DNA from: Caballeronia sp. dw_19
GTDB lineage: Bacteria > Pseudomonadota > Gammaproteobacteria > Burkholderiales > Burkholderiaceae
Direction: 5' to 3'
NCBI RefSeq assembly: GCF_018449515.1
Contig: NZ_JAAVUQ010000011.1
Location: 62,001-126,000, forward strand
DNA: 64,000 nt
Shown here: positions 55,401 to 62,761 of the stretch, in pieces
Position numbering within the stretch: position 1 is the stretch's first letter
Layout: each line of letters starts with the position of its first letter
Translations under genes and position numbers: made by a program
Notes under the pieces: model-generated
Databases searched by the model: none
Seen by the model: the letters and a program-made list of their open reading frames with translations, nothing else
Told to the model about the DNA's origin: nothing

Positions 55401-56084
55401 GCGCGCCTGAAAGTAGGTGTCCGGATTGTGGGCCGTGCCGCGAATGAAAGGGTGCTCGGGACTGAGCGCGCGTTCACGATGCTCGCGGACCAGGCGGTCG
55501 TCGATCATCGCGCGGATGTGTTCGTCAGGCAGAAGCTCGAGTGTGTTCAGTTCGTGCGAGGTGCGAAAGCCGTCGAAGAAATGCAGGAAGGGCACCCGCG
55601 ACTCAAGCGTTGCCGCCTGGGATATCAAGGCGAAGTCATGCGCTTCCTGCACCGACGCGGACGATAGCAAGGCGAAGCCGGTGGTACGCACGGTCATCAC
55701 GTCAGAGTGGTCACCGAAGATCGATAGTGCGGAGGTTGCCAGCGAACGCGCAGCGACATGGAACACGGTCGCCGTCAATTCACCCGCGATTTTCAGCATG
55801 TTCGGCAGCATCAGCATGAGACCCTGCGACGCGGTAAACGTGGTCGTCAACGCGCCGGATTGCAGCGCGCCATGGACCGCGCCGGCTGCACCACCTTCGC
55901 TTTGCATTTCCTGCACGACCGGAACGTTGCCCCAGATGTTCTTGACACCTTTGGCGGCCCATTCGTCGGCGAGTTCCGCCATGGTCGAAGAGGGCGTGAT
56001 CGGAAATATCGCGCAGATCTCGTTGACGCGGTAGGCGACGTGGGCGGCTGCCGTGTTGCCATCCATCGTGGTTCTGTTGCCCAT
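52494..56084 (-). CDS. nifJ: Pyruvate:ferredoxin (flavodoxin) oxidoreductase
   Basis: 1196 residues, the single-chain form. Order: pyrimidine-binding domain with YRVNEICAIFPITPSSTMAE; transketolase-C-like domain; gamma domain (GLGADGTVGANKNTVKII); the 2x[4Fe-4S] insert with CIQCGQCAFVCPHSVIR and CTGCGLCVEACPV; and the TPP domain with CAGCGETPYLKLL, ANATGCSSIYGG and GGDGWAYDIDYGGLDHVLA. It makes acetyl-CoA, CO2 and reduced ferredoxin from pyruvate; the enzyme is oxygen-sensitive in most bacteria. AGAGGAA precedes the ATG. It follows the Fe-S flavoprotein after 11 nt. Confidence 0.97.
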   Translation of the reverse strand: MGNRTTMDGNTAAAHVAYRVNEICAIFPITPSSTMAELADEWAAKGVKNIWGNVPVVQEMQSEGGAAGAVHGALQSGALTTTFTASQGLMLMLPNMLKIAGELTATVFHVAARSLATSALSIFGDHSDVMTVRTTGFALLSSASVQEAHDFALISQAATLESRVPFLHFFDGFRTSHELNTLELLPDEHIRAMIDDRLVREHRERALSPEHPFIRGTAHNPDTYFQAREASNPFYEKVPAVVDAVMARFAALTGRQYRLFEYEGAQDATRVVIAMGSGAETVRETVKALCAKGEKVGALQVRLYRPFSAAHFLAQLPATVRSIGVIEQTKESGAPGEPLYLDVVSTLAQAFTSGERSTMPRVIGGRYGISSKNFSPAMARAVFDELSKPNPKNSFTVGIDDDLSHTSLTYDPAFSIEPPSVKTAVFYGLGADGTVGANKNTVKIIAEDAGLYAQGYFVYDSHKSGAQTASHLRFGNEPIRAPYLIASASFVACHQFGFLERQDMLRLAARGAVFLLNSPFGPEQVWDQLPHSVQQTLIDKQLRFFVIDATSVARDAGLGNLTNTILQTCFFAISGVLPRDEALRHIKESITKTYSRKGEETVEKNNAAVDAALSHLHEVPLPARATNAHDLAAQVPATAPEFVRRVTAKMFAGMGDMIPVSAMPADGTFPSGTAAFEKRNVSDIVASWDAQSCIQCGQCAFVCPHSVIRSRYYNEDQLNGAPSSFKSAPVNARGYPEERFTLEVYAEDCTGCGLCVEACPVQSSTQADVKAINLTAKAPLLAESLANIAFFETLAVNDRSRVDFKNVRGVQFLQPLFEFPGACAGCGETPYLKLLSQLFGDRAQIANATGCSSIYGGNLPVTPWTLNHEGRGPAWSNSLFEDNAEFGLGFRLAADKHLDMALTLLRSLAPQVGEALAQAIIDAPQTEESDIRAQRQRVAELRSKLLALKTDSARDLLSLIDHLVRRSIWIVGGDGWAYDIDYGGLDHVLATGRNVNVLVLDTEVYSNTGGQASKATPLGAVAKFAAAGKRVARKDLALQAIAYGNIYVAQVAMGANPQQTLLAFREAEAYDGPSMILAYSHCIAHGIDMRHGMKQQELAVASGFWPLLRFNPALRAVGQNPFCLDSPRPAIPLRDYAYNEIRYSGLSKSDPDEARVLLDAAQRDVTAKYREYELLSELDGARFYPKAQGAQSKRIP

Positions 56085-56095
56085 TATCGTTTCCT

Positions 56096-57766
56096 CTAAC
56101 GTGGAACTTCAGCTACGTCAGGCAAGACCGCGCCCGATGGTTCTGCAAACATGTCGATCGCGTGACTAGGGCACTGATCGAAGCAGACCGCACAGCCGGT
56201 GCAGCGCTCGAAGTCGACGCGGTACCCTTGGTTCGGCCCGAGCTTGACGATCGCATCTTCAGGACACGCGGCGAGACAGTTGTCGCATTCGAAACAGTTG
56301 CCGCATGAAAGACAGCGCTTGGCCTCGTGTACCGCTTCGCGTTCGCTGAGACCGCTGACCACCTCATCGAACGACTGGATTCGATCCGCGGCGCTGCGCT
56401 CGTTTTGCCGCGATGGTTCGGCGTCGCTGTAGATCAACAGGTTGAGCAGCGCGAAATCGGCTATGGGATGCTTCGGTGCGGACTCGCGCACGAGGCCGTT
56501 GAGCCAGGCGTCGATATGCGCGGCCGCCTTTTTGCCATGGCCCGTCGCAACGGTCACGCTGCGCTCGCCCGGTACAAGGTCGCCGCCCCCGAAGATGCCC
56601 GCTTCGCCCGTCATCATGTTGGGACCGACGATCATCGTGCCGTCAGCTTGAAACTCAATGCCGGGTATCTGCCTGAGAAATTGGCTGTCCGCGTCCTGCC
56701 CGAGCGCCAGCACAACGGCGTCAGTATGGAGCGTTTCGAATTGTCCTGTCGGCTGTGGATGCCCGTGCTCGTCGATGCGCATCCTTTCGACTGTCAGGGC
56801 GCTTGCGTCGATCGCCGTGATCGTAGTCAGCCATTTGATCTTGATGCCTTCGGCGAGCGCTTCGTCCGCTTCGAACCCATGGGCGCTCATATGCTCGCGA
56901 TCGCGCCGGTAGACGATCAATGCGTCGTTCGCGCCTAGTCGCTTGGCGGTGCGCGCCGCGTCCATCGCCGTATTGCCGCCGCCATAGATGATCACGCGTC
57001 GGCCGAGCAACGGCGTGGTTCCCTGCTCGACGTCACTTAGCAATGACACGGCGTCGAATACCCTGGCTGCATCGCGCGCGGGAATGTCAACGTGCCGGGA
57101 AAGGTGGGCGCCGATCGCCACGAAGACGGCGTCGAAGTTGCCCGCCCGTTTCTCCGCGAGCAGATCCTCGACCTTGTGGTTCAGCACGAGCTTTACGCCA
57201 AGCGCTTCGATACGCGCGATTTCACGCATCAGGATGTCGCGTGGCAGGCGATACGCGGGGATCCCGAAGTGGAGCATCCCGCCGGGAAGCGGACCGGCGT
57301 CATGGATCTCGACAGCATGGCCGCGTCGTGCCAGGTGATAAGCGGCCGACAGGCCGCTTGGGCCGGCGCCGACGATCAATACGCGCTTGCCGGAAGGCGG
57401 CATGTCGACCGGCAAGGTCCAGCCGCCTTCGATCGCCTTGTCACCCAGAAAGCGCTCGACAGCATGAATGCCGACCGTACTGTCCAACTCCGCACGGTTG
57501 CAATGGGACTCGCACGGGTGGTAGCAGACGCGCCCGTGTATGGCGGGCATCGGATTGTCGCGCACCAGCGTTTCCCAGGCCGCCCGGAAGTTGCCCGCCT
57601 GCGCATGAGCCATCCATGCCTGAATGTCTTCGCCCGCGGGACACGCGGCATTGCACGGCGGCAACAGGTCCACGTAGACGGGGCGTTTGGAACGCCTGGG
57701 CCCCGCGCCCGTGACGCTTGTCAACTCGACCCTTGGCGTCATGTCGGTGTGCTTAGGATAGGTCAT
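56096..57766 (-). CDS. Fe-S flavoprotein of the GltD/NfnB type
   Basis: 556 residues. N-terminal Fe-S domain (CNAACPAGEDIQ, GRVCYHPCESHC), FAD site GAGPSGLSAAYHLARRG, NAD(P) site YGGGNTAMDAARTAKRLG, and a C-terminal bacterial ferredoxin domain with CLSCGNCFECDNCLAACPEDAI and CTGCAVCFDQCPSHAI. Glutamate synthase small subunits have the first three parts, not the last ferredoxin domain, and no gltB is near. Located just before nifJ, it probably moves electrons between ferredoxin (or NifJ itself) and NADP(H). It begins 1 nt after the transporter stop, so the two are tightly coupled. Confidence 0.9.
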   Translation of the reverse strand: MTYPKHTDMTPRVELTSVTGAGPRRSKRPVYVDLLPPCNAACPAGEDIQAWMAHAQAGNFRAAWETLVRDNPMPAIHGRVCYHPCESHCNRAELDSTVGIHAVERFLGDKAIEGGWTLPVDMPPSGKRVLIVGAGPSGLSAAYHLARRGHAVEIHDAGPLPGGMLHFGIPAYRLPRDILMREIARIEALGVKLVLNHKVEDLLAEKRAGNFDAVFVAIGAHLSRHVDIPARDAARVFDAVSLLSDVEQGTTPLLGRRVIIYGGGNTAMDAARTAKRLGANDALIVYRRDREHMSAHGFEADEALAEGIKIKWLTTITAIDASALTVERMRIDEHGHPQPTGQFETLHTDAVVLALGQDADSQFLRQIPGIEFQADGTMIVGPNMMTGEAGIFGGGDLVPGERSVTVATGHGKKAAAHIDAWLNGLVRESAPKHPIADFALLNLLIYSDAEPSRQNERSAADRIQSFDEVVSGLSEREAVHEAKRCLSCGNCFECDNCLAACPEDAIVKLGPNQGYRVDFERCTGCAVCFDQCPSHAIDMFAEPSGAVLPDVAEVPR

Positions 57767-57767
57767 T

Positions 57768-59087
57768 TCAATGCTCCGTGATCGCAGACGGATTTGGCAC
57801 CGGCGGCGTAGATTCGCCGGTCGTGCCGGACCGGGCCTTCACTGCGCTGCCTGTCTCTTTCAAGAACAACGACAAGACGATTGCAAGCACGATGGCGGCG
57901 ATGCCCACGGTTCCCGCCTTTTGAAAGACCGGCAGCGACAGTTCCGCGCCACCTGAAATTCTTGTCAAAAGCCAGCCGTATAGCGGCGCCATCACCGCGC
58001 TGAACGTGAACACGAGAAAGTTGATGGCGCCCGTCGCGCTGCCTTTCACATGATCCGGATTGACTTCTTTGATGATGGTGTAGGGAATCATCGCGGCGCC
58101 AGACCCAAATCCAAGAATGAAGCCAGCCAGGTAGGGCGGCAGGGTGTTCTGCGGCAGGTAGAGTATGGAGAGTGCGGCTGCCAGCATCACGAGAGCGCCA
58201 GCGATCAACATGGGCTTGCGGCGGCCGATCCGGTCGGCAATGTACCCGAGCACGGGACAGCCGATTACCCAGCCAAGCGGCACCATTGACGCGCGATTGA
58301 CAGCTTGCGCATAGTCGATATGCCAGCCGTCGCGCAAAAAGGCGACACCCCAGATCATGTCGCCGATAGTCGTGGGCAGGAACAGCAAGCCTGCGGCGAA
58401 CCCGCACAGATACGATTGCGGATTTGTCAGTACGGTCTTGTACGGTGTGAACATCGACCAGATTGACGACTGTTCCGCTGTCCGGGCATCGTGATCCGCA
58501 GGGGTCAGGATCAGGATGAGGGCCGCGACAATCACGCCTGCTAAGCCCGCATACAGCCAGAACTGCTGCCAGACAATTCCACCATGAATCAACGGCGCGA
58601 CGACGAACTGACCCGCCGATCCGCCCAACATGCCGAAGCATTGGGTGAAGCCGACGGCTGTAGCCAGATAGCGTGGCGGAAAGCCGTGGGTGGCGAGGTA
58701 TACGGCACCGGTGAAGGCGAATGCACCACCGGCGCCCTGGAGCAAGCGGCCGAACTCCGCGGAAGCGACCCATCCGGCTCCGAATAGCGCGGCCCCGCCC
58801 GCGAGCATGGCGACGCCTAGCGGGATGACGTATTTCGCGCCGTACCGATCCAGCGAGGCGCCGGCAACGAGAGAGAATAATGAATACGTGTAGTAGTAGA
58901 GCCCGACGAGCGAACTTACGCCGAGCGCGGAAAGCGCGAAGGCATGGGTCAACTCTGGAACCATGACGCCCGGAGCCGAGCGCAATGCGTACTGCCCGAA
59001 ATAGAAGATCAGGCAGAACACCCAGGCGACAATGAACGCGGGGTGAAAACAGTCGGTACGCGATGATGCGGGAGAGTTGGATGGCAC
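57768..59087 (-). CDS. Major facilitator superfamily transporter
   Basis: 439 residues with 12 predicted helices in two halves. The loop 2-3 motif is DRYGAKYVIPLG and the loop 8-9 motif DRIGRRKPMLIAG. It resembles organic-acid or sugar-phosphate MFS carriers; a carrier for pyruvate or another organic acid would suit the nifJ operon, but this is inference. GTG at 59087 was chosen because GGAG lies 6 nt upstream; TTG at 59099 is the alternative. An alternative frame of 443 codons overlaps completely and is rejected. Confidence 0.88.
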   Translation of the reverse strand: MPSNSPASSRTDCFHPAFIVAWVFCLIFYFGQYALRSAPGVMVPELTHAFALSALGVSSLVGLYYYTYSLFSLVAGASLDRYGAKYVIPLGVAMLAGGAALFGAGWVASAEFGRLLQGAGGAFAFTGAVYLATHGFPPRYLATAVGFTQCFGMLGGSAGQFVVAPLIHGGIVWQQFWLYAGLAGVIVAALILILTPADHDARTAEQSSIWSMFTPYKTVLTNPQSYLCGFAAGLLFLPTTIGDMIWGVAFLRDGWHIDYAQAVNRASMVPLGWVIGCPVLGYIADRIGRRKPMLIAGALVMLAAALSILYLPQNTLPPYLAGFILGFGSGAAMIPYTIIKEVNPDHVKGSATGAINFLVFTFSAVMAPLYGWLLTRISGGAELSLPVFQKAGTVGIAAIVLAIVLSLFLKETGSAVKARSGTTGESTPPVPNPSAITEH

Positions 59088-59113
59088 GACGCACTCCAAG
59101 ACGGTGTGTCCAG

Positions 59114-59154
59114 ATACTGTGCCTTTAGCGGTTTCCGGGAGTGATGTAGATCAA
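59114..59154 (-). promoter_or_regulatory. FNR/ANR-type promoter of the MFS-flavoprotein-nifJ operon
   Basis: GTGATGTAGATCAA (59141-59154; 9 of 10 consensus positions). On the minus strand CAGTAT (59119-59114) may be the -10, so transcription would begin near 59107 with the box centred at about -41, some 20 nt before the chosen GTG. The -10 match is modest. Confidence 0.55.
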
Positions 59155-59302
59155 AGATATCGCCAGCGCCACGGGCGGTCCTGGTGCAATTCTCTGATCT
59201 TCTATTTCCAGTCGTTCTACAACGTTAGTCGAGCGAAAGCATCTTGATCCCGCTGACATCTGAACGCAGCATCGGCCTGACGAAAACCTCGACACCGTCG
59301 AC

Positions 59303-59343
59303 TTGACGCAGATCAATTGCGCCGAAAAAGATACCGCTACAGT
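59303..59343 (+). promoter_or_regulatory. FNR/ANR-type promoter of the phaC operon
   Basis: TTGACGCAGATCAA (59303-59316; 9 of 10 consensus positions), followed by TACAGT at 59338-59343 as a -10. The predicted start near 59350 places the box at about -41. The leader of about 200 nt contains the 10-bp repeats. Confidence 0.65.
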
Positions 59344-59410
59344 CGTTTTGAATCGCTGTTCCCGAGGCAAGTCACAACGGCCGCGATGGGTGGGCCTTGC
59401 CCTTAAAGGT

Positions 59411-59440
59411 CTCACCGGGCTTCACCGGGCTTCATCGGGT
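59411..59440 (+). repeat. 10-bp tandem repeat in the phaC leader
   Basis: CTCACCGGGC, TTCACCGGGC, TTCATCGGGT in a row, with a partial fourth (CTCACG). It lies inside the predicted 5' untranslated part of phaC. Confidence 0.75.
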
Positions 59441-59551
59441 CTCACGAACAACATCACCCTCTGCGCGTAGTCATTCACGTTTTGAAGAAGACTCTCGCAT
59501 GGGTTCGTACACGTCGCTGCAAGGTAAGCAAGACTGACCTGAAGGATCTTC

Positions 59552-61345
59552 ATGGACACTCGCTCCAGGATTGTTTCCACCGGTAACCCCGCACTCCCGC
59601 AGCAACCGGTTTCCCCTGCTGCCACCAACGCCTTTCGCGCGCTCGATCACACGAAGGAGGCAACGATCGCTCGTTTCACAGGCGGTCTGTCCCCTGCAGC
59701 GCAATCGCTGGCTTTTGCTGACTGGTTCATCCATCTCGCGTCGGCACCGGGGAAACGGGTGGAGCTGGCGTCGCTAGCCGCCGCGAATGCAGGCCAGATC
59801 GGTGACTACGTGCTGCGCAGCCTGACGGGTAACGCGGCCGCGCCACTTGCGCAGCCAGCACCCGGAGATCACCGTTTTCGCGCGGAGGTCTGGCAGACCG
59901 AGCCTTATCGACTTTTGCAGCAGATGTTCCTGCTGACCGAACAATGGTGGCAAGCCGCAACCCGTGACGTACCGGGCGCGACGAAACATCACGAAAACGT
60001 CGTGAGTTTTGGCGCGCGCCAGTTGCTCGATATGTCCTCGCCGACGAATTCCCCGTTCACCAACCCCGAGGTCATACAGCGCACCCAGGCTACGCTGGGC
60101 GCCAATCTTCTGCAGGGCGCGTGCAACTTGCTCGAAGACGCGCGACGCCAGGCGAACGGCCAGCCTCTCGCCGGCGTCGATCAGTTCAAGGTCGGCGTTG
60201 CTCTCGCGGTGACGCCCGGCAAGGTGGTCTTTCGCAATCATCTGATTGAGCTTATTCAGTACAGTCCCACGACCGAAAAGGTCGTCGCCGAGCCGATCCT
60301 GATCGTGCCCGCCTGGATCATGAAGTACTACATACTAGATCTCTCGCCGCACAACTCGCTGATCCGCTTCCTGGTCGGCCAGGGCTACACGGTGTTCTGC
60401 ATCTCGTGGCGCAACGTGGGCGCAGAAGACCGGGACCTGAGTCTCGATGATTACCGGACGCTCGGCGTCATGGCCGCGCTCGATACCATCGGCGAAATCG
60501 TGCCGGATCAGCGGATCCATGCGACGGGCTATTGCCTCGGCGGCACATTGTTGTCGATAGCCGCAGCGGCAATGGCGGGCGTCGGCGACGAGCGGCTTGC
60601 CTCCGTATCGCTGCTTGCCGCGCAAACGGATTTCACGGAACCCGGTGAGCTGCAATTGTTCATCGACGACAGCGAGGTCTACTTCATCGAAAGCATGATG
60701 TGGTCGAAGGGTTATCTCGACGCCAGCCAGATGTCGGGCGCGTTTCAGATGCTGGAGTCGAACGACCTGATCTGGTCCCATGTCATTCACGACTACATGC
60801 TGGGTGATCGCACGCCCATGTTCGACCTGATGGCCTGGGATGCCGATTCGACCCGCATGCCCTATCGGATGCACTCGGAGTATCTGCGCAAGTTGTTTCT
60901 CGACAACGACCTCGCGTCGAGCCGGTATCAAGTCGATGGACGGCCCATCTCGCTGCGCAACATCCGGGCGCCGATGTTCGTGGTCGGCACTGACCGCGAC
61001 CATATCGCGCCGTGGCGTTCGGTCTACAAGATCCACTACCTGTCCAGCACGGAGATCACGTTCGTGCTGACGAGCGGCGGCCACAATGCCGGCATCGTCA
61101 GCGAACCGGGGCACGCGAACCGGCAGTTCAGGATCGAATACGCAGCGGGAGGGGATCTTCGCGTCGGCCCGGACGAATGGATCGCCGCCGCCGAACCGCG
61201 CGACGGTTCATGGTGGACCGAATGGACCGCCTGGCTCGCCAGCCGTTCAGCAAAGGATCTTGTCGCACCACCGCACATGGGGCTCGCTGCTGAAGAGCGC
61301 GTGACCCTTGTCGATGCACCCGGCACCTACGTACTTCAGGACTGA
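59552..61345 (+). CDS. phaC: Poly(3-hydroxyalkanoate) synthase, class I
   Basis: 597 residues. The lipase-like box is GYCLGGT with nucleophile C328; the catalytic Asp lies in LMAWDADSTRMP and the His in SGGHNAGIV. The variable N-terminal 180 residues end in RRQ-type sequence before the PhaC_N block (KVVFRNHLIELIQYSP). It polymerises 3-hydroxybutyryl-CoA into PHB granules. phaA and phaB are not in the window. GAAGGA lies 6 nt before the ATG. First gene of an operon with maoC-pta, ackA and fabI. Confidence 0.95.
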   Translation: MDTRSRIVSTGNPALPQQPVSPAATNAFRALDHTKEATIARFTGGLSPAAQSLAFADWFIHLASAPGKRVELASLAAANAGQIGDYVLRSLTGNAAAPLAQPAPGDHRFRAEVWQTEPYRLLQQMFLLTEQWWQAATRDVPGATKHHENVVSFGARQLLDMSSPTNSPFTNPEVIQRTQATLGANLLQGACNLLEDARRQANGQPLAGVDQFKVGVALAVTPGKVVFRNHLIELIQYSPTTEKVVAEPILIVPAWIMKYYILDLSPHNSLIRFLVGQGYTVFCISWRNVGAEDRDLSLDDYRTLGVMAALDTIGEIVPDQRIHATGYCLGGTLLSIAAAAMAGVGDERLASVSLLAAQTDFTEPGELQLFIDDSEVYFIESMMWSKGYLDASQMSGAFQMLESNDLIWSHVIHDYMLGDRTPMFDLMAWDADSTRMPYRMHSEYLRKLFLDNDLASSRYQVDGRPISLRNIRAPMFVVGTDRDHIAPWRSVYKIHYLSSTEITFVLTSGGHNAGIVSEPGHANRQFRIEYAAGGDLRVGPDEWIAAAEPRDGSWWTEWTAWLASRSAKDLVAPPHMGLAAEERVTLVDAPGTYVLQD

Positions 61346-61354
61346 GAGCGACCC

Positions 61355-62761
61355 ATGGACGACAACCTCCTTCACAACCGTACCTTCGATGAACTCGCGA
61401 TCGGTGAGTCGGCATCGCTCGTACGCACCGCCGGGCTCGACGATATCCAGTTGTTTGCCGCCATGTCGGGCGACGTCAATCCCGCCCACGTCGATGCGGC
61501 TTTCGCCGCGCATGACATGTTCGGTCATGTTGTCGTGCAGGGCATGTGGACGGCCGGGCTCATCTCTGCGTTGCTGGGTACGAGACTGCCCGGACCGGGC
61601 ACGATCTATCTCGACCAGGACCTGCAGTTCCGTCATCCGGTCGTACCGGGCGACGTGGTGACAGCAACGGTGATCGTCAAGGAAAAACGCGCGGACAAAC
61701 GGATTGTGCTGCTCGATACGCGTTGCACCAACCAGCGGGGCGAGGTGGTCCTGATCGGCCTGGCGACGGTGATTGCGCCGGCCGAGACTATCGTATGGCC
61801 GCGGCTTGCCCGTCCGGATGTTTCGGTGCGAAGCCACGGTCGTTATGACGCTTTTATCCGCGAAGCCCAGAGCATGCCATCCTTGCGCACGGCGATCGTG
61901 CACCCGTGCTCCGCGGAGGCGATCAAGGCGGCGATCGAGGCCCGCAACGAAGGGATGATCGATCCCGTGCTGATCGGCCCGGAAGCGAAGATTCGTGCCG
62001 CCGCCGAATTGGCGGAGGTCAGCCTCGCCGGGGTGACGATCGAAGCGGTCGAACACAGCCATGCGGCCGCCGCGCGCGCCGTCGAAATGGGTGCGGCAGG
62101 CAAGGTCGCCGCCCTCATGAAGGGCAGCCTGGAAACGGACGAGTTGCTCGCGGCGATCGTCGGCTCGGCGTCCGGCCTGCGGACCGAACGGCGTATCAGC
62201 CATGTCTATGCGATGGACGTGCCCGCCTATCCCAAGCCCTTGTTCATCACTGACGCCGCCGTCAACATCGCGCCCTCGCTCGAACAGAAACGCGATATCT
62301 GCCAGAACACGATCGACCTGCTGCATCTGCTCGGCATCGCGCAACCCCGGGTAGCCGTGCTCGCCGCGGTGGAACTCGTCAACCCGCACATGCAGACCAC
62401 GCTCGACGCAGCCGCGCTCACCGTGATGGCTGCGCGCGGCCAGATTCGTGGTGCGATTGTCGACGGCCCGCTCGCCTTCGACAACGCCATCAGCATGGCG
62501 GCGGCCAAGACGAAAGGGATCGTCTCGCCGGTCGCGGGGCAGGCGGACATCCTGCTCGTGCCCGACCTGGAAGCGGGCAACATGCTGGCCAAGCAATTGA
62601 TGTACTTCAGCGGCGCCGATGCCGCCGGGCTGGTACTCGGCGCACGCCTGCCGATCATCCTGACCAGCCGCGCCGACAGCCTGCGGGTGCGGCTCGCGTC
62701 GGTGGCGCTGGCCAGGATAGTCGCGCAACGCACGCTGCTCAGCAAGGCGTTGCCATCATGA
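61355..62761 (+). CDS. pta: Bifunctional MaoC-like hydratase / phosphate acetyltransferase
   Basis: 468 residues. Residues about 5-150 form a MaoC hotdog domain with the (R)-hydratase signature FAAMSGDVNPAHVDAAFAA (catalytic Asp and His) and GHVVVQGMW. Residues about 165-465 form a phosphotransacetylase/phosphotransbutyrylase domain (HPCSAEAIKAAIEA, GSASGLRTERRISHVYAM, DAAALTVMAARGQI). The first domain would make or use (R)-3-hydroxyacyl-CoA, the second acyl phosphate from acyl-CoA. It lies 9 nt after phaC and overlaps ackA by 4 nt. Confidence 0.94.
   Translation: MDDNLLHNRTFDELAIGESASLVRTAGLDDIQLFAAMSGDVNPAHVDAAFAAHDMFGHVVVQGMWTAGLISALLGTRLPGPGTIYLDQDLQFRHPVVPGDVVTATVIVKEKRADKRIVLLDTRCTNQRGEVVLIGLATVIAPAETIVWPRLARPDVSVRSHGRYDAFIREAQSMPSLRTAIVHPCSAEAIKAAIEARNEGMIDPVLIGPEAKIRAAAELAEVSLAGVTIEAVEHSHAAAARAVEMGAAGKVAALMKGSLETDELLAAIVGSASGLRTERRISHVYAMDVPAYPKPLFITDAAVNIAPSLEQKRDICQNTIDLLHLLGIAQPRVAVLAAVELVNPHMQTTLDAAALTVMAARGQIRGAIVDGPLAFDNAISMAAAKTKGIVSPVAGQADILLVPDLEAGNMLAKQLMYFSGADAAGLVLGARLPIILTSRADSLRVRLASVALARIVAQRTLLSKALPS

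Larger units (their letters stand above)
59100..59551. other. Divergent control region between the nifJ and phaC operons
   Basis: 450 bp with two FNR-like boxes (59141 and 59303), each with a -10-like hexamer in the proper direction, and three 10-bp tandem repeats (59411-59440). No gene here; a minus-strand frame (59125-59415) has no family match. Confidence 0.6.

Noticed and set aside
57763-59094. 443-codon open frame on the same strand as the MFS transporter, shifted
   Set aside because: Arg/Gly/Ser-rich translation without domains; the other frame has 12 membrane helices and MFS motifs.
61247-62728. 493-codon frame antisense to pta
   Set aside because: Shadow of the real gene; no motif.
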